A DNA stretch of 64,000 nucleotides from Rhabditoides inermis (GCA_963966185.1 CAWZYM010000359.1:32501-96500), one strand, 5' to 3'; positions 42,201-54,180 are shown, numbered from the stretch's first letter. Made by a program: numbers and translations. The notes: a model not told the origin generated them from the sequence alone.

Positions 42201-45200
42201 TGAAACTGCATGTTGGAATGTTGGGTTGTATCACGGTCGATTCACGGTCGAGTGTTGGAGGTGGGCGGAGTTGTTGTTGTTGTTGTTGTTGTTGTTTTGA
42301 AACTGCTTGTTGGGTGTTGTGTTATGTGTCTCTGTCGGTTCTGACAAGAACAGTCTAGTTAGGTAAGGGGCTGGAGGAGGGTCGTGGGTTGAGTTGTTTC
42401 TCAAAGCGCACCACTTATTGCGAGAATAGATCTCTATTTTGTGATAGGAGCTGCTGCTTTTCGTATGTGATGTTGGATCTTAAAGGAAAATATTGTTTCA
42501 GTTGTGAGCGCTGTAGCATACTTTTGGCGGTCTCTTGAATAATAATATAAAATTCGATATTTGATGACGTCATCAAGTACAGTTCAATTCTTTGTTTTTT
42601 TCAGTTGGCGGAGAAGGCGGGGCCGTTTGTGTGCGCGATCAAGATACACGCGGATGCGGTGGTAGATTGGAGTAGGGAGGTGAGGGGGGAGAGGGAGGGA
42701 GGGAGGGAGAGAGAGGGAGGGGGAGGGAGGGAGAGGGAGAGAGAAGGGGGGGAGAGAGGGAGAGAGAGATAGAGAGAGAGAAGGGAGAGGGGGAAAGGGA
42801 GAGAGGGGGAGAGGGGAGAGAGAGAGGGGGGGAGAGAGAGGGAGGAGGGAGAGAGGGAGGGGGAAAGGGAGGGAGAGATAGAGGGGGAAGGGGAGAGAGG
42901 GGGAGGGGGAGAGACAGAGAGAGAGAGAGACAGAGAGAGAGAGAGGGAGGAAGAGGGAGAGAGAGAGAGAGAGGAACCCTCTCTCTCTTTTCCGGTCGCC
43001 GACCGCCTCGTCCGCCTCGCCAACGACCACGAGTTCCTCATCTTCGAGGATCGGTGAGTCGAGTTTTTTCTTCTTCAAAATTCGAAAGAACACCCAGAAT
43101 TGCATTTGATTTTGACGAATTTGGGTTATGTGGGAGTATTTATGCCAACTGGAATGAAATTTGTTTTTGTTGTTTGGTACGTGATTACATCTTGTCATTA
43201 CAAGAACATTGACAAAGTATTGTGTTGGTGTTGAAAAAGTCGTGGTACACATTGAGTGCTCTTGCATTGTTTTTCGGTTAGACAACAACAATTTATTTGC
43301 CAAGTCTGAAATAACAACAAAGTAATTGAGCTCTCCATTCTCCAACTACTTGATGACTCATGTTCATGTAGTTGGAGAAGGGGGATCTCGAGTATTTGTT
43401 GCATTGGGGGAAAAATCAAGTTTTTGAATCGCATCGCAGCAAGTTTTCCGACACTGGCAACAAGTGTAGTGTGTTGAAAAAGTCGTGGTACACATTCGGT
43501 TCATCGGTTCGGTCGCTTCTATCAGACCGCATATGTGAACCTACCAAAAACTTCTCTTCTCCATTGCAGCAAGTTTGCCGACACTGGCAACACGGTCTCC
43601 CTCCAATTGGCCGGCTCGCAGCAGATATCCGACTGGGCCGATGTGGTCACGTGCCACGCGGTGCAGGGCGCGGACAGTATCGGGGCAGTGTTCAGGAAGG
43701 TAGGGAGGGGGACTTGGAACTTCTATATCATGATAGGGAGTGAAATGGTGTTGTCGGGTGTTCAGGAAGGTACGGGAACTTCAAACTTGTTGGGGTAGGT
43801 TAGGATAGGGGATGGCGGTGTCGGAGGCGTGTTCAGGAAGGTGCGGGAACTTCCTTATTTGAATGAGGGGCTGAAAATGTGATCGGCGGAGTGTTCATTC
43901 CATGTTAGGGGGGGGGACAGTATTGGAGGGGACTTGCATATCAGGATAGTATATGCATGCACATGCTGCGTATTCAGGAGATCTCTGACCCGTCGAAGCG
44001 TCTGTCTGGAGTGCTGCTGATCGCCGAGCTGAGCTGCAAGGGCAGTCTCACAACGGCTGTCGACGGCTACAAACAGAGTGGGTGATTCTTCATTTTACTT
44101 TCCTACCGTACGCTCTGTTTTGTTGCCCATGTTAAGTACTAAACGCGGTAATACACCATTAAACTGTTCTGCAAAAAAGTCATTCATCATAGCTGTTGTG
44201 TGTTGCAGAAAAGAGTGGGTGCATCAATTAGTTATCCCAACCATTGTAGTTGTAGTTCAAATCACAAGTAATGAAACGTTCAGGCCCTTTTTTACTCCGC
44301 CGCCACCGCACCGCTCACCACTCGCCGCCGAGACAAGTATTCTCACCGCTCGCCGCTGAGAGTAGTCAATGGGCGGCGGGCGACGTACAATAATATTAGG
44401 GTGCTCATCATTCGCATTTGTTTCGATTACTCCCTGCAATGCATGCTAAGTCAACTTAAATTTTGTCTACATAACAGATTCATGATCAACCTACTCTCTA
44501 GTACATAATTTATGTTACAGTATATATCTCAGCATAGGAAGCTCAGATTTGACTGAAATTAGTGTATTCTAAATCAGAATTGTGGATTGTTGCATACTAC
44601 AACAAAACATATGTACATATGAAACAAAATTATTAGATTCGAAAAATTTCAAGAGCATTACCCTCGCCGCAGCGGCGAAAATACTCATTATCGCCGCTGG
44701 AGACCGCTAGCGGTGGCGGCCGCCGCCAGCGGTCAGCGGCGGCGTTCGAGTATAAAGAGGTGCGTGAGCGGCCAGCGGTCAGCGGCCGGCGGTGTCAATC
44801 GATATTTGTATCTTTTGCACTACGCCGCTAGCGGCGGCGGTGGAGTATAAAAGGGCCCTTACAAAATGCGAGGGATACGAGCAGAGTGGGTGATTACATT
44901 CTGGGAAAAATGCAGTCAATGATCATAGCTGTTGTGAGTGGAAAAGAAAGTGGACGCATCGCTTAGTTATCCCAACTATTGTAGTTAGGTTAGTTCAAAT
45001 CACAAGTAATTAAACCTTGCTATGAGCGAGGGAAACGAGCAGAGTGGGGTGCATCACTTGGTTATTCCAACAATGGTAGCTAGTCACTGTTCACTGCGAC
45101 GGCCGACTCTCCGTAGATCGTCTGAATGCGTAGGAAAACATGACGCACCATGGAATGCTAAGTGACGACGAAACCTTGTAATAAGTGCATCACTTGGTCG

Positions 45201-45891
45201 TTCCACTTCTCATTGCTGGTTTTCTGGAACCGTTCACAGGCTCTTCATGTGTCACGTATTTTTGTAACGACTCGCAATGCCGTGAACTTGGACAGCAGCG
45301 GCTTAGAGCGGTTGTGTACTTTATACTTGGATAACTTGATTCTATTAATAATAATAGGTATGAAAGATGAGTGTGACTTTGCCCTTTTCAGTGGCGGCGT
45401 CGAATAAATTATTTGATCTGAATAAATAATTTGATTCGATTTGATATCTAACTATCGTATCTCTATTCATTATTATTATTGTTATAATTATAATTATAAT
45501 TATAATTATTATTATTATTATTATTATTATTGGGGCCGGGTTGGCCAAGTGGATAGCGTCACAGCTTGCTAAGTGAACGGTCGCTGGTTCGATTCCCCTC
45601 GCGGGCAATTGTTCTACCGAATTCCACTACCTCCCGGTGGGGCGCGTGAACCCACTCTCACCCTCTGAGAGCCCTACCATCGGCGGCGGCAGTCTTTCAA
45701 TATCTTTCACCACGCCTCGCATCCGGAACTGGTCACTTCGCGATGTTCACGCCCATCTACCATGAACAGTCAGGACTCGCGCCGCACTGTTCCAGCCAAG
45801 GAGCCCCAATACCCTACTGTAGGATTGTGTGTGCTTCCAGATAACCCATCATGCTACCATTGTATGTACATGTCGGAATCAGGCTGATAAA

Positions 45892-45940
<49 letters not shown>

Positions 45941-48900
45941 TGGTTTACAGTGGCGGCGTCGATCGCCGCGTCTTGTCCGGATGTGGTGTGCGGGTTCATC
46001 TGCCAGACAAAGGTCACCGAGCAGCCAGAGTTCATGCACTGGACGCCCGGTGAGGGGAGAGAGGAGAGAGAGAGAGGAGGGAGAGGAGGGTAGAGGAGAG
46101 GAGAAGAGGGAGTGAGAGAAAGGGAGGGAGAGGTGAGAGAGAGGGAAGGAGGGAGAGAGGAAGTGAAAGAGACCAGTGTGTTTGCAGGAGTGAACCTGGA
46201 CGCTACGAGCGACTCAGCCGGCCAGCAGTGGAGAACGATCGAGAAGGTGAGGGGAGGAGGGGATCAGGATTACTGTTCCACATTCGCTTTTCGGTTTGTA
46301 GTTTCATTCTCTTTCAAAAAGTACGTAAGTAAAGAGAAGTTTGTCTGGATCTGATTCAACAAAAGCACATGCATAAAATCTCTTTGCAGCTGACTAAAAT
46401 ATCAAAACAAACCTGCTCTTTCGAATCACTCTAAAATGTGTTTTTAAACATCAAAAATATATAATGTAAGGTGACTGTGAAATAGGCCAAATTTTCATTG
46501 TAAAGTTGTCTACAAACGGCCAGGAAGCTCCTCCCACTTTGACACCTTTCGTGCGCCATCCGCACCGCTCGCGCGCTAATCAATTTACTGGCCCCTGTTT
46601 GGTGTTTGCCATTCGCACGCATTCGGCAGTCGATCGGCAATGAGAGCGGTCTCTGTTCGAACTCTCTTAAGTGACCGCGTGGTGCAGTGGCAAGAGAGAC
46701 GCGTGCCGTTCTCGCGGCCCGGGTTCGATCTCCTTTGCAACTTTTAGTGAAACACAGATAGTGTGTAGTTGAATGATTCAAAACATTGAAGATTATGTTT
46801 CAAAATAAGCCCCGCCCATCCCTGGATAATTGGAGAGGACTTTAATTCACTATAAGTAAATTATTATATTGCATAATATTTATGTTCTAATTTCATAAAT
46901 TCGAAAGAGCAGGTTTGTTTTGATATTTTAGTCAGCTGCAAAGGGATTTTATGCATGTGCTTTTGTTGAATCAGATCCAGACAAACCTCTTCTCTTTACT
47001 TACGTACTTTTTGAAAGAGAATGGATGTCCTTTTCTCAAATTTCGAAGAAATTTTTTCACATTGGTGAATTACGAAAATAAAATATACATATTACAAACT
47101 CACTAGTCAGAATGTCATGATTGAAAATACAAATAACTTATACAACAATACTACATAGTAATATTCACTGGTTTGAAATTATAAAATAGTTTCTGTGATT
47201 CCCGCTTTTTTTGAAACTGATAGATGTGTTGCCGAACAATGTTGTGTTATATACGAATGTATCTAAATTAGAAACCTTCGAAATAGCTTGGTCTAATAGC
47301 TCACGCGCCTGCCGGTCGCTCTTTGACGCGCGCTACACACGTTACAAATTTCTCTCTTCTTCCCTTCATCTCCTAAGCAGTTCCATTACCTGGCAAGTTA
47401 CTACTTAGCTAGTCGAAATGAAATTCTACTACGAGTAAACTAGCCAATCTTCACTAGTTATTTATAAGTTTCAACGGGGCACCGAAAGGGAGGGCGACGC
47501 GGCGCGGCCGCGTCGCGTTTTTTCTGGCCGTTACTGCGGCCGTTCCACGGAAACCTCATTCTACGGATTTGTTGGTTTCCCACCCACCCACCGCTGTACT
47601 ACACCCACCCACCCTCCGAGTCTCGTAGCAGGTGCTCACACCTTTCCCACACCATCGTGCGTCCTCATCAGTCAGGGTTATCCCATCCCCCATCTCCAGG
47701 CACGTCCGCACCCATGTCCAACATATTGGATACTATGGTACTGTACGCGCTTTCGTTTATATTTTGTTGTGTACTTGAGTATCTCTTATCCGGATAGACG
47801 ACCGATCATTTATAGCGTTCCCCGCGGGGAAACATGGCTCTAAATGTCGATTTCGATGAGCGAGATGAGGCGAGGGACAGTTCAGAAACTGCTCGCGATA
47901 AAAACAGGGAAGGGAGAGAAGGCACAAAACCTCAATCAAGGCGTTATAATCAACTAAGCAACTTTGTTCAAGGGTAATCAGACGCTCACAGATGGTATAC
48001 ATCTGCTTTCGTTATCTGAGGTATGAGATTTTATACACTGTATACAGACTTTAGTGCGGTCAGATTGTCATATTCAATTTGCGGATAATTTCATCAATCC
48101 TCTAACTCTAGCTGGTTTGCTATCAAGCTAGAGGTTCAACAAGCCCATTTGGATATTATATGGGGTCGCGTGTGCCGCTGGGTCTGGGAAGCGATGATCG
48201 AGCAGGCGCGATCTATTAGGGCGCTATACCTTCACTACTCAAGCGAGAGCAGCGGAACGCACCTGGGTGTGCACCCTCGTGCGGTTTTTTCGATCGTAGT
48301 TTCGCTCACTGCGCCACACGTATATATTGCCGCGTACTTTTCCTTAGCCACCGACGTACGGTATGAAGGCGCACAGCCACCTCGGAGAGGAGCGTCGCTA
48401 GCCTCACGATGAGTTCCTTCTTCTGTCAGAGCTCCTTCAGGGTCCTTGACTATGAGTTCCTCGCGCTCACTCAGCGCACCTTCGCCCGTCGCCTTTCCTC
48501 TCCCGTTCGCCGAGCTCCCCCTCGCTCGCCGGCTAGGCGCTTTCCGCTACAGTAGGGCTAATTTGTACTAATCGTTTCAGAAGTTTAGATCAATCCAAAA
48601 TCGCTGTCGACGCCATTCTCATATCCCTATTTTCCCCTCTTCCTCGTCCGTGCGAGGATTGCGCGCCACCCGTTTCGACACGCCAGTCAACGGGACTACC
48701 TACAGTACCTCCCCATTGGTTCGACCACAGTACTGTAGCTTATCGCACCCGGTGTACAGTAGTGCCCAGTTGTGCATTCGTCGCGCGCAATTATTTTATA
48801 TGTACCATGTGCATATGTGTATGCAACCGCAACCAATAAACGCCGTTCCCTCCGCCGTTCCCTCCCTTCGGTCTAGAGTTGGAAACTTCAGTTTTCTCGG

Positions 48901-51900
48901 AGTGAAACGGAGAGAAAACATGTCATATCGCGAGTGCATGTACCGATAAAAGTTTGTTTATCAGCAGATTCAAGTTATACAACCGTCGACCTAGCCAATA
49001 AGGGGACTGACCTAAGGCTCTCGAGTACAAATCGCTAGCTGCTTACATGGGGTCCATCGATTAATGCAATGAATTTGGATCAGATGACGTCACAGACTTC
49101 TGACTAGAGGCTCACGAAAGTTGTGAAGGTCCACCGTGACTAGCGGTACATCATTGGCCGCCGAGAGGATTGAACTCGGGACCTTCAGCATGATGCGCGC
49201 ACATCCACTGCGCTAGCCACCCCATATTCTCAAATAAGTTTCATCATGATGTGGAATAGCTCAAGTGGTAGGGTGAGGGTGTGCTGGTACTAACCAGGCG
49301 CGTTCGATCTTCATATCTGCCAGTTTGTTTTGCGAATGTTTTTAAATGAATTCGAATGTTGCTTTTGGAATCGTTTATGTATGCACATACGTACATTAGA
49401 TTTTGAGCCACTGAAACCTCGGTCATGAATTGTAATTGCAGAGCCGAGTGCATTAAACTGATCTTCCTTATTATATTATGTTAATGGTAGTATTACTGTT
49501 AAAATTGGGAAGTTGTGGCACAGAGATCAAAGCAGCCTCACCCGCACTGCTCTGCTCTTCCCCTATTCGCACGTTCTTTAACTACCGAGCGCTCTCACTG
49601 GCCCTCTCCTCACCGATCGATCCATTTGATTTCAAGCCGGCTGACCATTCTGGCTCGCACGAGAAAGAGAGAGCGCGCAGAGAGCGTGCGTTAGTGAAAG
49701 AATCAGACGGTCAGAGAGAGAAGAGAGTGGCTGATCGAAAAGCGGGGCATGCTCGGCCGAAAGAAGAGAGAGCGCGCAGAGAGCGTACGCTCGTGAGAGA
49801 GCCAAAAGACCGGGATGTGAGAGTGGCTGAGCGAGAGGCGGGGCATGAGCGTTCGACCAATCAGATTGCACAGACAGTGGGCCGAGCGACCAATGAGCGC
49901 AGAAAGCAGTGGGCGGGGCTTACGTGATGCACACCGTCGTCGTCGTAAACACGTTTAGTGGCAGAATGAGCGAAAAATTGTTTTCGATATTTTGGAAGCC
50001 GCAACCTATATTACAACCAGCGCGGCAGCGCTGGTTGGTTTGTGTTAACCCTAGTCGCGCGCTAGAATCGGCAAAAGGCGACTGAACGAAAGGTCCCTTA
50101 GAATCTTTACGAGAACAATGTGATGCTGATAGATGTTATCAGGATGTTAGAAAATGGTTAAGTTTCGATTTTGGTAACGCTAGCTGTTGTAGGAAGCGAG
50201 ATACGCGCGCGCCCCCCGTTGAGGGGCAGGCAATCCCCCGTGTACGGAACGTTTTCTAGGGGGGGGTGGCGCGCACCAGCTGCCCCCAGCAGACAGGAGG
50301 TGCGCAATCCGCACTGCCTGTGGATTGCACTGATATCGTTTAGATCGCGTGCTCTGTCGTGCGCACAGTAGTGTTGTGGTTAGCGATTGCGCCCGTTGAG
50401 ACACATGTTCGAGTTCGGTTCCGGCTGGTGGCAAACCTTTTGTAATATATGATTTTACATAGAAATGACATTGGAATTGTAAATTTTCCCATCAGCATTA
50501 CCTAAACTCTTTTTTTGCAAATTTTATACAATTTTGGACTCAACAAGGTGGGTGAACTGTTGGATTTCTTTTAAAAAAAATGTTTTGTGGTTCATGTTAA
50601 TGTAGATGGATTTATATGAAATCCAATAAAAGTACATTCATTATCTTTTAAAAGGACTTCCGTAAGAGAAGAGTTTGTGTTACTCAACGTAATGCAACAA
50701 AAGCTCATGCATTTTGTCAATCGAAATAGTACACAAACCTGCTCCAATAGTTCAACAAGTTATATATAATCGATCGGATACCGAAATCAATTTCCCGACA
50801 TACAACATTTGCTCGCATTAGTTTTAATTGCAGAAAGAGCAGGTTTGTTTACTATTTCGATTGATAACATGCATGAGCTTTTGTTGCATTACGTTGAGTA
50901 ACACAAACTCTTCTCTTACGGAAGTCCTTTTGAAAGATAATTTATTTCTTGTACCATACCCATAAGTCTTGTCAAATGATATTCTAACAAAAAAACACAT
51001 ACTATGGAGTATATCGTATTGGGATAGAGGCAATTGAGTATGCCTTGGGGGTGACGCGCTGCGCGCGTCAAAGATCAAGACAAACTCAATACAGCAGGGC
51101 TGACTACATTGTTGACTTCTTGAGATAACCCGATGAATCGTTACTTTATGTTGTTTTTGCATTGTGATATTGGTCAAGTTAAAATGTTGTTGTGATTTGG
51201 CAGTTGCGGATTGACTATTTTTTCAAGAATTGTTGAATGTTCCGAATACTGCGTTTTCTAAATGGGGTGAAACGTAACTGCGGAAATTTCGTTAGTTTAT
51301 AGGCTCATTTTCCAAACGATCGATGAGTTGCGAAGGAAACTACTTTTTACAAGCCTATTTTTGTTCAGGCTCGTTGAAAAAATGCGAAGATTCGTTGAGC
51401 TCTTCGAAAATCAGTTAGCACCAATAACAACTGATCAAAAGCTGGTCGACGAAGTCTTTTTAGACGACGATAGACGAAATCATTTTTAGAAGATTTAGAA
51501 GCCGAACACTTTTTGACGATGAAAGACGAAACCATTTTTCAGAATATTTAGATTTAGAAGACGAATAATTTTTTACGATGTCTTTTTTAGGCTATTCAAC
51601 AGCAGCAGAACGATATTGTGATTGTGGGTCGGGGGGTGACCGGGAAGCCATCGCCTGTACAGGAGCTGAAGAGGTGGGGGGGGGGGAGAGGGAGAGAGGG
51701 AAGGAGGGAGGGAGGAAGAGAGGATTAGAGAGGATTAGAGACATAGAGAGAGGAGGGAAGCGAGGGAGATAAGGAGGGAGAGAGCGAGAGGGAGGGAAAG
51801 GGATGACAAGAGGGAAAGAGAGGGAGAGAGAGGGAGAGGGAGAGAAAGGAATGATGGGAGGGAGGGAGAGAGGGTAATGGGAAGAGAATCGACATGTTCC

Positions 51901-51960
51901 AGGTACCGCGAGGCTGCGTGGGCGGCGCTCACTGCTCCCGCCAAGAACGGAACCGCCTGA
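39197..51960 (+). CDS. UMPS: UMP synthase (orotate phosphoribosyltransferase + OMP decarboxylase)
   Basis: Bifunctional enzyme making UMP from orotate in cytosolic pyrimidine synthesis. Seventeen exons join in phase to 506 residues: 39197-39274, 39381-39473, 39793-39891, 40393-40474, 40650-40720, 40817-40929, 41199-41275, 41675-41760, 41914-42051, 42605-42679, 42974-43053, 43570-43699, 43978-44077, 45951-46049, 46188-46246, 51591-51673, 51903-51960. The N-terminal phosphoribosyltransferase domain has [20 protein letters not shown] and the PRPP loop [13 protein letters not shown]. The C-terminal decarboxylase has CAIKIHAD, the catalytic [28 protein letters not shown] and phosphate-binding VGRGVTG. 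Length and domain order match animal UMPS. The acceptor of exon 11 lies inside a (GA)n tract and is the only uncertain border. Intron 15 is 5344 bp and full of mobile DNA. An acceptor two bases before the ATG implies a 5'UTR intron or trans-splicing. It looks functional. Confidence 0.95.
40938..41090 (+). repeat. (GTCTCT)n then (CT)n in UMPS intron 6
   Basis: About 17 GTCTCT units are followed by a (CT)n run. Translated [12 protein letters not shown] reading frames are artefacts of the repeat. Confidence 0.95.
41767..41897 (+). repeat. (GA)n tract in UMPS intron 8
   Basis: Purine tract filling almost the whole intron between the donor at 41761 and a short pyrimidine stretch before the acceptor at 41913. 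Confidence 0.92.
42040..42310 (+). repeat. Three tandem copies of exon 9 donor plus (GTT)n
   Basis: 'GTGTTGGAG/GTGGGCGGAG' (true end of exon 9 and donor), then (TTG)n and 'TTTTGAAACTGC...GGTCGATTCACGGTCGA', is repeated about every 100 bp at 42041, 42151 and 42256. The second and third copies contain decoy donors. Confidence 0.88.
42680..42973 (+). repeat. UMPS intron 10, entirely purine-rich
   Basis: 294 bp of GA/GGGA sequence with no polypyrimidine tract. The acceptor needed for exon 11 must be one of the AG dinucleotides in the GA repeat (placed at 42972-42973, giving in-frame [16 protein letters not shown]). Confidence 0.8.
43431..43920 (+). repeat. Decoy copies of both borders of UMPS exon 12
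   Basis: Upstream, 43436-43462 copies the acceptor and exon start ('GCAGCAAGTTTTCCGACACT', against the true 'GCAGCAAGTTTGCCGACACT' at 43567). Downstream, the exon end plus donor 'GTGTTCAGGAAGGT' of 43688 recurs at 43758 and 43830. Confidence 0.85.
44070..45410 (+). repeat. Duplicated donor, intron and acceptor pieces in UMPS intron 13
   Basis: The exon 13 end 'TACAAACAGAGTGGGTGATT' recurs as 'TACGAGCAGAGTGGGTGATT' (44873) and 'AACGAGCAGAGTGGGGTG' (45032). 'AGTTATCCCAACNATTGTAG' occurs at about 44230 and 44965. A decoy acceptor plus exon 14 start ('CAGTGGCGGCGTCGA') is at 45387-45403. GC-rich repeats of CCGCTAGCGGCGG type fill 44660-44850. Confidence 0.78.
45534..45940 (+). mobile_element. 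tRNA-derived SINE with (TTA)n tail
   Basis: The head 45534-45607 has an A-box 'TTGGCCAAGTGG' and a perfect B-box 'GGTTCGATTCC', but stems that do not pair properly. A body of about 280 bp follows and ends 'CTGATAAACATTATTATT', running into (TTA)n at 45893-45940. That is the layout of a tRNA-derived SINE. Its tail ends 10 bp before the exon 14 acceptor. Confidence 0.72.
46306..47022. mobile_element. Foldback element (GCAGGTTTGT family) in UMPS intron 15
   Basis: The arms 46306-46425 and 46900-47022 are inverted copies with the shared core 'AGAGCAGGTTTGTTTTGATA' and 'TTATGCATGTGCTTTTGTTG'. The 475-bp centre carries a tRNA-like SINE head (46674-46742). Confidence 0.82.
46674..46742 (+). repeat. 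tRNA-like SINE head inside foldback element
   Basis: A-box 'GTGGTGCAGTGG' and B-box 'GGGTTCGATCT' are 42 nt apart, a canonical tRNA spacing, with degenerate arms. It may be a nested insertion or the internal part of the foldback element. Confidence 0.6.
47050..49140. other. UMPS intron 15, no recognised feature
   Basis: Mixed sequence with short ORFs but no domain, splice pair or repeat that I can support. The C-rich stretch at 47570-47620 is low complexity. Confidence 0.5.
49155..49225 (-). repeat. tRNA-Met-like SINE head
   Basis: On the minus strand 'GGCTAGCGCAGTGGATG', 'CATGCTGAAGGTC' and 'GAGTTCAATCC' follow the order of elongator tRNA-Met (TAGCGCAGTGGA, CTGAAGGTC, GAGTTCGATCC). A and B boxes are 41 nt apart. 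The anticodon and T arms are too altered for a working tRNA. Confidence 0.62.
49246..49318 (+). repeat. tRNA-like SINE head, opposite orientation
   Basis: An A-box 'ATAGCTCAAGTGG' and a B-box-like 'GCGTTCGATCT' are 44 nt apart, with an anticodon-arm remnant CTGGT/ACCAG. It lies about 20 bp from the minus-strand module at 49155-49225, so the two diverge back to back. Confidence 0.55.
50038..50208. repeat. Dispersed repeat R1, copy 2
   Basis: Partner of 5-205. As at the window start, it is followed downstream by a foldback element of the GCAGGTTTGT family. Confidence 0.75.
50365..50440 (+). repeat. tRNA-like SINE head
   Basis: A-box-like 'GTTGTGGTTAGCG' and B-box-like 'GAGTTCGGTTCC' are about 40 nt apart, in a G/C-rich patch. 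Confidence 0.5.
50639..50940. mobile_element. Foldback element (GCAGGTTTGT family)
   Basis: The arms 50639-50734 and 50836-50940 are inverted copies ('GAGCAGGTTTGTTTACTATT' and 'CATGCATGAGCTTTTGTTGC' in the right arm) around a 100-bp A/T-rich centre. The right arm is the closest relative of the solo arm at 265-371. Confidence 0.85.
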
Positions 51961-52944
51961 GGGCATCCGCTGATCTACCTGAAACCTGATCTACCTACCC
52001 TGCCCTACACTGTATTGTAGCCAGTTTTTTTTATTTCATCTTTTGATCTGTTGTTACTAGTGGTATCCGATTGTGACATGTTGTGTATCTCATTTTGGCA
52101 TGTTTCCAAATTGTTTTGTTGGAGAATTGAGATAAATGTGTTTCTGAAACTGTCATGTAACCGGAGAGGTACGGTAGCGGGTGATTTTATATTTTGCATG
52201 ATCTTTGTAGTAAGGCCCGCAGTTCTGATAATCACGTGGTTTGTACTGGCCTGTGGGTGACTGGTAGGAAACTAGCTCGTCCGATTTTTTCCTACTAGAA
52301 AACTAGCTAAATTTTTGACTACTACGAAACTAGTTCAAAAACTAGTAGGAAAATTTCCTACAGACACGTTTTTTGTCTGACCAAAAAAACATTATATACA
52401 ACTGTTGTAACGTCCTCTCTGACGCTAGAGTCGCCCCCGGAACAAGAATCAACATTTCTGTGAATCCACACTGACAAGGGAAGTGTCCCAGGTCATCCGC
52501 TCCAAATTGAACGAAATTGTGCTCCTTCGATGGCGAGTCTGAATCAATTTGTGAACGTGCGTGTGAACGCCCACATTTTGTCGGCAGACATTCGGTCGAC
52601 AACTAATCGCGAGAATATGTGGGATCAAGTAGCGGTGAGTCTCTTCAATCAAACGACTTCGAAATGCCTCCAAACTACTCCCGATAGACTTTGCGATATG
52701 CCCTCCTATTTGCCTTCGAACAACTTTAAACGACTTGCAACGACTTCGAATTACTTCGGATATGTTTTTGAAGGGACGCATAGAGGTCCAAAATTAGATG
52801 AGTGCTCATTTGGGAATCTGTGTTATCTGTTTTATCATATTCTTCAGGTGTTTCTTTGTTAACCGATCCCAATCACACTTGCCGTAATCACTCTATTTAT
52901 GACGTTAATTTTAATTATCTTCTATATAGCACATAAACACGGTA

Positions 52945-53262
52945 ATAAATATTATTATTATTAGAGGCATAGCCACGCAGCATATACTCACTCTTTTTTC
53001 CGGTTGAATCCAAGGTCCTCCGAGTCGAGAACAAGATGGAATTCTTGGATAACGACAACGTCGGCAGAGGAAGTTGGGTTGAGTGGCTTGAAATTTGTTC
53101 TTGAGTCCGTAGATGATACGCCTTCTGGCTAGCATGTGAGCGGCCTGGCACACCACAGGGGCTGGGTGAATTCCGCAAGAATGGTTGACTCCGAGGGGGA
53201 TCGAACCAGCGGCCGTGAGATTGAGAGAGATCCACTGAACCGCGTCCCTCGGGCAAAACAAA
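52945..53262 (-). mobile_element. tRNA-derived SINE, minus strand
   Basis: The head at 53258-53190 has A-box 'GCGGTTCAGTGG' and B-box 'GGTTCGATCCC'. A body follows leftward and ends in a (TAA)n tail at about 52965-52945. The length of about 320 bp and A/T-rich trinucleotide tail match the element at 45534-45940. It lies between UMPS and TatD copy C. Confidence 0.65.
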
Positions 53263-54180
53263 TCAAAATAAGTGATTTAGTTGTTTTGAATTGTTTTGAA
53301 GTCGGTTTTCGCAGAATGGTAGAGAAAATTATTGTCTACCATTCCCGCATGGTCACGTTTCATGAAAATGCTTATAGTAGGAGAGAGATTTTTATTCCAT
53401 CTACTATTCACACGCTTTCAGAACTGGATAATTGGAGAAGAGTTTAACTCAAGTAACAGCTAATAAAAAGCTAATAAAGACTGTCAAGATAAATTCTAAA
53501 CATTTTTGTCACAGTTTTGTCGCAAGTCCTCACATCAGAAATAAAAAAATGAGTGGATTTTGTTTTGTTTTTCAATAGGTTAATTTTTTCTTACTTGCAC
53601 CGTCCGTTAGAATACAAATTGACAGCAGAGCGGAAGAAAAAAATCATTCCGTAATCAATCTTTCAAATGAAGCACACGAGAGCCTTTCAATAACTCAAAT
53701 AACTTTTGAGAAAACATTTTGTATATGATCCTATGCTTTTTTTCTCGTAAAACTGTGTTTCAAATTTGGCAAAACGTTTTGCACCGCCGGGGGTTTCACG
53801 GTCCGCATTTCGGGATAGCATGCGCAATTAAACTTTCGGTGCTTAATTAGGGCACTTCCGGTGCTCTTCGAGATTTTTAACTTTGGCTAGGGCTTGGTAT
53901 GGGGCATGCCTACAAGATTCCATCAAAACATAGCGAGTTGTGGGGGGTGATCTGTTGCCATTTGCTTGTTAAACCTTCAATTATTGAAATATCGAGCAAT
54001 TATCGATTGATTTATGATGACGTGTCTGTTTGTGAAAACATCCGCTCTCCTTTCTGCCATTCGATTCGCCACAATCAAGCACACGCCCTCACACAACCAA
54101 TAAACTCTTTATATCCCAAAAAAACGATTAAATTACAACAAGAAACATAAAGAATCTCGGTTCTGCCACAAATCTCACAT
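53263..54180. other. Intergenic, nothing recognised
   Basis: A/T-rich sequence between UMPS and the 3' end of TatD copy C. No gene or repeat is recognised. 51961-52944 likewise holds only the UMPS 3' flank. Confidence 0.5.

Noticed and set aside
45534..45607. Functional tRNA gene
   Set aside because: A and B boxes are good, but the anticodon and T stems do not pair and the acceptor ends do not match; a SINE head fits better.
49155..49225. Functional tRNA-Met
   Set aside because: Anticodon arm and T loop are disrupted, despite clear tRNA-Met resemblance.
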